This document shows, in pieces, positions 5,421-6,673 of a stretch of DNA of 6,673 bases. The notes under the pieces were generated by a model. The model saw only the letters and a list, made by a program, of their open reading frames with translations, made no database searches and was not told the origin of the DNA. This stretch comes from an uncultured bacterium. GTDB lineage: Bacteria > Patescibacteriota > Minisyncoccia > Moranbacterales > GWC2-37-73. The stretch spans positions 1 through 6,673 of the forward strand of contig CAIJXA010000065.1 of assembly GCA_903824515.1 (NCBI GenBank), read 5' to 3'. The position numbers and the translations under genes are program-made. Position 1 is the stretch's first letter; the number at the start of each line of letters is the position of its first letter.

Positions 5421-5615
5421 ATGGAAGAGCTTATAACGAAAATTCAAGAGCAGCAGGCAAAAATCGATGCTATTTATATTTCAGTAGAGAAGCTGAGAAA
5501 GTATTTTATGTGGACCTTGATTGTGACAGTTGCAACTGTGTTGGTGCCACTAATAGCGATTATCTTTATTTTGCCGTCATTGATTGGGAGTATCACTGCA
5601 ATGTATCAACAGTAG
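5421..5615 (+). CDS. Small coiled-coil plus transmembrane protein, Patescibacteria-type hypothetical
   Basis: This 64-residue protein has an N-terminal amphipathic, coiled-coil-like helix (MEELITKIQEQQAKIDAIYI, 1-20; then SVEKLRKYF). One or two membrane segments follow (about 30-56, with a proline at 43 and another at 52). The function is unknown. I recall proteins of this build and length as common hypothetical proteins in Candidate Phyla Radiation genomes (recollection, not a search). The in-frame ATG at 5358 would add 21 residues, but a perfect extended -10 sits at 5406-5414, inside that extension. I therefore chose 5421, which makes the mRNA nearly leaderless. It follows the paired-histidine membrane protein by 109 bases and has its own promoter. 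Confidence 0.75.
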   Translation: MEELITKIQEQQAKIDAIYISVEKLRKYFMWTLIVTVATVLVPLIAIIFILPSLIGSITAMYQQ

Positions 5616-5626
5616 GTGCATTTATT

Positions 5627-5654
5627 TTGTTGTTGCCATGTTTTATGGTAAAAT
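5627..5654 (+). promoter_or_regulatory. Weak candidate promoter reading into repeat copy 2
   Basis: TTGTTG (5627-5632) and TAAAAT (5649-5654) are 16 bases apart, with TGG before the -10. If active, the RNA would begin near 5661, run through repeat copy 2 and reach the gene at 5887 with a leader of over 200 bases. A weaker TGATTAAAT at 5856-5864 is an alternative for that gene. Confidence 0.25.
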
Positions 5655-5684
5655 ATAAACGTATTAAATTAAGTTTTTTGGATT

Positions 5685-5854
5685 TTATTATCTAGCGAAG
5701 TGAGAGAAATGAAAGTAATCTTTCATTTCGCAGCGAGTGACGCAGCAAAAGGTTGATTTGCCTACGAGGTTTGACACGTCGCTCACGAGTGACATGTCTT
5801 GCCTCGAAAGCCCAAAGGGTCCAAGGCTTGCCCTGGGGTATTAATACACTTTTA
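5685..5854 (+). repeat. 170-bp structured repeat element, copy 2
   Basis: This is the inverted partner of 1851-2020: 170 bases, gapless, 160 identical. It keeps a 10-bp hairpin GAAATGAAAG/CTTTCATTTC with loop TAAT (5706-5729), a 26-base imperfect hairpin (5773-5798), and two CGAGTGAC units (5734-5741 and 5786-5793). The terminal palindrome is damaged here (GGTATTAATACA instead of a full palindrome). It lies between the genes at 5421 and 5887 and could form part of the leader of the latter. I see no obvious flanking target-site duplication. Confidence 0.9.
5688..5795 (-). CDS. Short open frame inside repeat copy 2 (doubtful gene)
   Basis: This 35-codon ATG-to-TAA frame corresponds to the last 35 codons of the frame in copy 1. 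It differs at seven residues (S9N, E26D and five among the last five residues), with two further silent changes. The remnant at 619-659 also keeps KDYFHFSRFTN and a stop in the same frame. There is no Shine-Dalgarno sequence or promoter. It is most likely a by-product of the repeat, but it is worth a comparison across genomes. Confidence 0.2.
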   Translation of the reverse strand: MSLVSDVSNLVGKSTFCCVTRCEMKDYFHFSHFAR

Positions 5855-5886
5855 TTGATTAAATAAAACAACTAAACAATAAAAAA

Positions 5887-6429
5887 ATGAAAAAGAGAAG
5901 TACGAATAAAAATAATGTAAACAAAAAAGTCGCCAGTGAATTTGCAATTGGAGTTGTTTTGTTGGTTGCAATTGTAGTTGGGGGATCTGTTTGGTTGAAA
6001 AATTCTAGAGAGGTTGCAATACTGGATCAGCAGGAGAGACAAGTACAATCCCAAGTCGTGCTTAACAAAGATATTCCAAATCAAATCGCGGAAAAGGTTG
6101 TTGGAGATGATTCGTGTCAAGCTCATTATTATGAAGGAAGCTCTCAGGTTCAATGTCGTTTCGTTTCTGAGGACAAGGATGGAATTGTGGTTGCAATTAG
6201 CAAGAATGATGCTTCCAAGTTGCCAGTCAGGAACTATCAAGAAGATAACACTCAGCAAAGTTTCAATGTTAAGTTAGTTGATTCAACAAAAAAGATAAGC
6301 GCAAGCATTAAAGCGTCTTCAGCGAAAAAACCGGTAACCCTTACTGTGCAAGGATATGCTGAGGTTTGTCAGCCCTTGCCGCTAATCAGTCTCAAGCCAG
6401 CCACTGTTGCTTTCAAAAAACAGTCTTAA
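5887..6429 (+). CDS. Membrane-anchored exported protein of unknown function
   Basis: This 180-residue protein has a strongly basic N-terminus (MKKRSTNKNNVNKK), one hydrophobic helix (about 18-37), and a 140-residue polar remainder predicted to lie outside the membrane. There are three cysteines (77, 90, 161) in the outer part; C77 and C90 could form a disulphide. The segment after the helix (40-70) is rich in Gln, Glu and Val and may be helical; the rest looks beta-rich. There is no lipobox and no GFTLIE-type pilin motif, so it is neither an obvious lipoprotein nor a canonical type IV pilin. I do not recognise the family. It follows repeat copy 2 by 32 bases and ends before a strong terminator at 6469. 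There is no clear Shine-Dalgarno sequence before the ATG. Confidence 0.8.
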   Translation: MKKRSTNKNNVNKKVASEFAIGVVLLVAIVVGGSVWLKNSREVAILDQQERQVQSQVVLNKDIPNQIAEKVVGDDSCQAHYYEGSSQVQCRFVSEDKDGIVVAISKNDASKLPVRNYQEDNTQQSFNVKLVDSTKKISASIKASSAKKPVTLTVQGYAEVCQPLPLISLKPATVAFKKQS

Positions 6430-6468
6430 TTAGCTCACTATCTGAAAAAAATTCATTTGAACATTTTT

Positions 6469-6491
6469 AAAACACCTGCAATGGTGTTTTT
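6469..6491 (+). terminator. Rho-independent terminator of the exported-protein gene
   Basis: AAAACACC (6469-6476) pairs perfectly with GGTGTTTT (6483-6490) around TGCAAT, and the T-run ends at 6491. It lies 40 bases after the stop codon. Confidence 0.8.
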
Positions 6492-6507
6492 GTTGAATCC
6501 AAATTTA

Positions 6508-6516
6508 TGTTATAAT
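6508..6516 (+). promoter_or_regulatory. Extended -10 promoter with no gene behind it
   Basis: TGTTATAAT is a perfect extended -10 of the same type as those at 855, 4691 and 5406. Transcription would start near 6523 and run into the end of the right-hand insertion sequence, antisense to its transposase. No + strand gene begins in the remaining bases, so the original target gene may have been displaced by the insertion. Confidence 0.5.
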
Positions 6517-6540
6517 TATAACTATAAATTAGTCCTACCC

Positions 6541-6563
6541 GACGGGCTCAATCCGAACACTTT
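6541..6563. repeat. Candidate terminal inverted repeat of the right IS30-like element
   Basis: On the - strand this reads AGTGTTCGGATTGAGCCCGT (6561-6542), 16 bases beyond the transposase stop. Its core resembles the candidate end of the left element (8 of 13). The other end of the element lies outside the window. Confidence 0.35.
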
Positions 6564-6576
6564 TCTAATTTCGCCA

Positions 6577-6673
6577 CTAGGCGTTTTTTTGTTTTCTATA
6601 CTCGTCTAGCAGTTCTGCAGGACTGCGAAAACCTAAACATTTCATAAATCTACGATTCAATTTTTCTTCTACC
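6577..6673 (-). CDS. IS30-like transposase, C-terminal fragment (cut by window edge)
   Basis: The last 31 codons of a - strand gene enter from the right edge and end at TAG (6579-6577). The residues include KLNRRFMKCLGFRSPAEL, the same block as in IS30-family ends (KLNxRxxKxLGFxTPxE). Here RPRK is replaced by RFMK and the tail is DEYRKQKNA. It is clearly different from the transposase at the left edge, so two distinct elements flank this region. The rest of the protein and its start lie beyond the window. It could belong to a related DDE integrase-type family instead. Confidence 0.65.
   Translation of the reverse strand, partial: VEEKLNRRFMKCLGFRSPAELLDEYRKQKNA

Noticed and set aside
5709..5756. 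15-codon frame on the + strand of repeat copy 2 (starts MKVIFHF), also present in copy 1
   Set aside because: It is very short, and its few differences between copies are all amino-acid changing; it overlaps the hairpin and shows no sign of selection as protein.

Overview
The window looks like a piece of an AT-rich genome from the Candidate Phyla Radiation (Patescibacteria, Parcubacteria-like). Three things suggest this. The genes are short and AT-rich, and nearly all lack a Shine-Dalgarno sequence. Several genes follow a strong extended -10 promoter (TGnTATAAT), with very short or no 5' leaders. The small coiled-coil plus membrane protein at 5421-5615 is of a type I recall from many such genomes. 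This assignment is inference, because there is no rRNA or marker gene in the window.

Layout: the left edge (1-138) is the C-terminal end of an IS30-like transposase on the + strand. The right edge (6577-6673) is the C-terminal end of a different IS30-like transposase on the - strand. Between them lie eight protein genes. They are a small 8-cysteine protein of unknown function (235-567), a patatin-like lipid hydrolase (878-1732), a family 4 glycosyltransferase (2103-3176) overlapping a phosphoribosyltransferase (3173-3706), a convergent membrane-anchored C39-like cysteine peptidase (3731-4564, -), a divergent five-helix membrane protein with paired histidines like a haem-b ferric reductase or cytochrome b561 (4742-5311), the small coiled-coil/TM protein (5421-5615), and a membrane-anchored exported protein of unknown function (5887-6429). 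Many of these products act at or outside the membrane, but they do not form one recognisable pathway. The only clear operon is the glycosyltransferase and phosphoribosyltransferase pair.

The most striking feature is a 170-bp element present twice in opposite orientation, at 1851-2020 (-) and 5685-5854 (+). By hand alignment the copies are gapless and differ at 10 of 170 positions. They bracket 3,664 bp that hold five of the genes. Each copy is rich in hairpins and carries a short open frame that stays open in both copies. A 41-nt remnant of the same element end lies at 619-659, and a 16-nt remnant lies at 1817-1832. This looks like a dispersed, MITE-like or REP-like repeat family. The inverted pair could allow inversion of the enclosed segment.

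Two stretches exceed 300 bases without a conventional gene. Positions 568-877 hold two terminator-like hairpins, the 41-nt repeat remnant and the patatin promoter. Positions 1733-2102 hold a terminator, repeat copy 1 and the upstream region of the glycosyltransferase. I see no tRNA, rRNA or CRISPR array.
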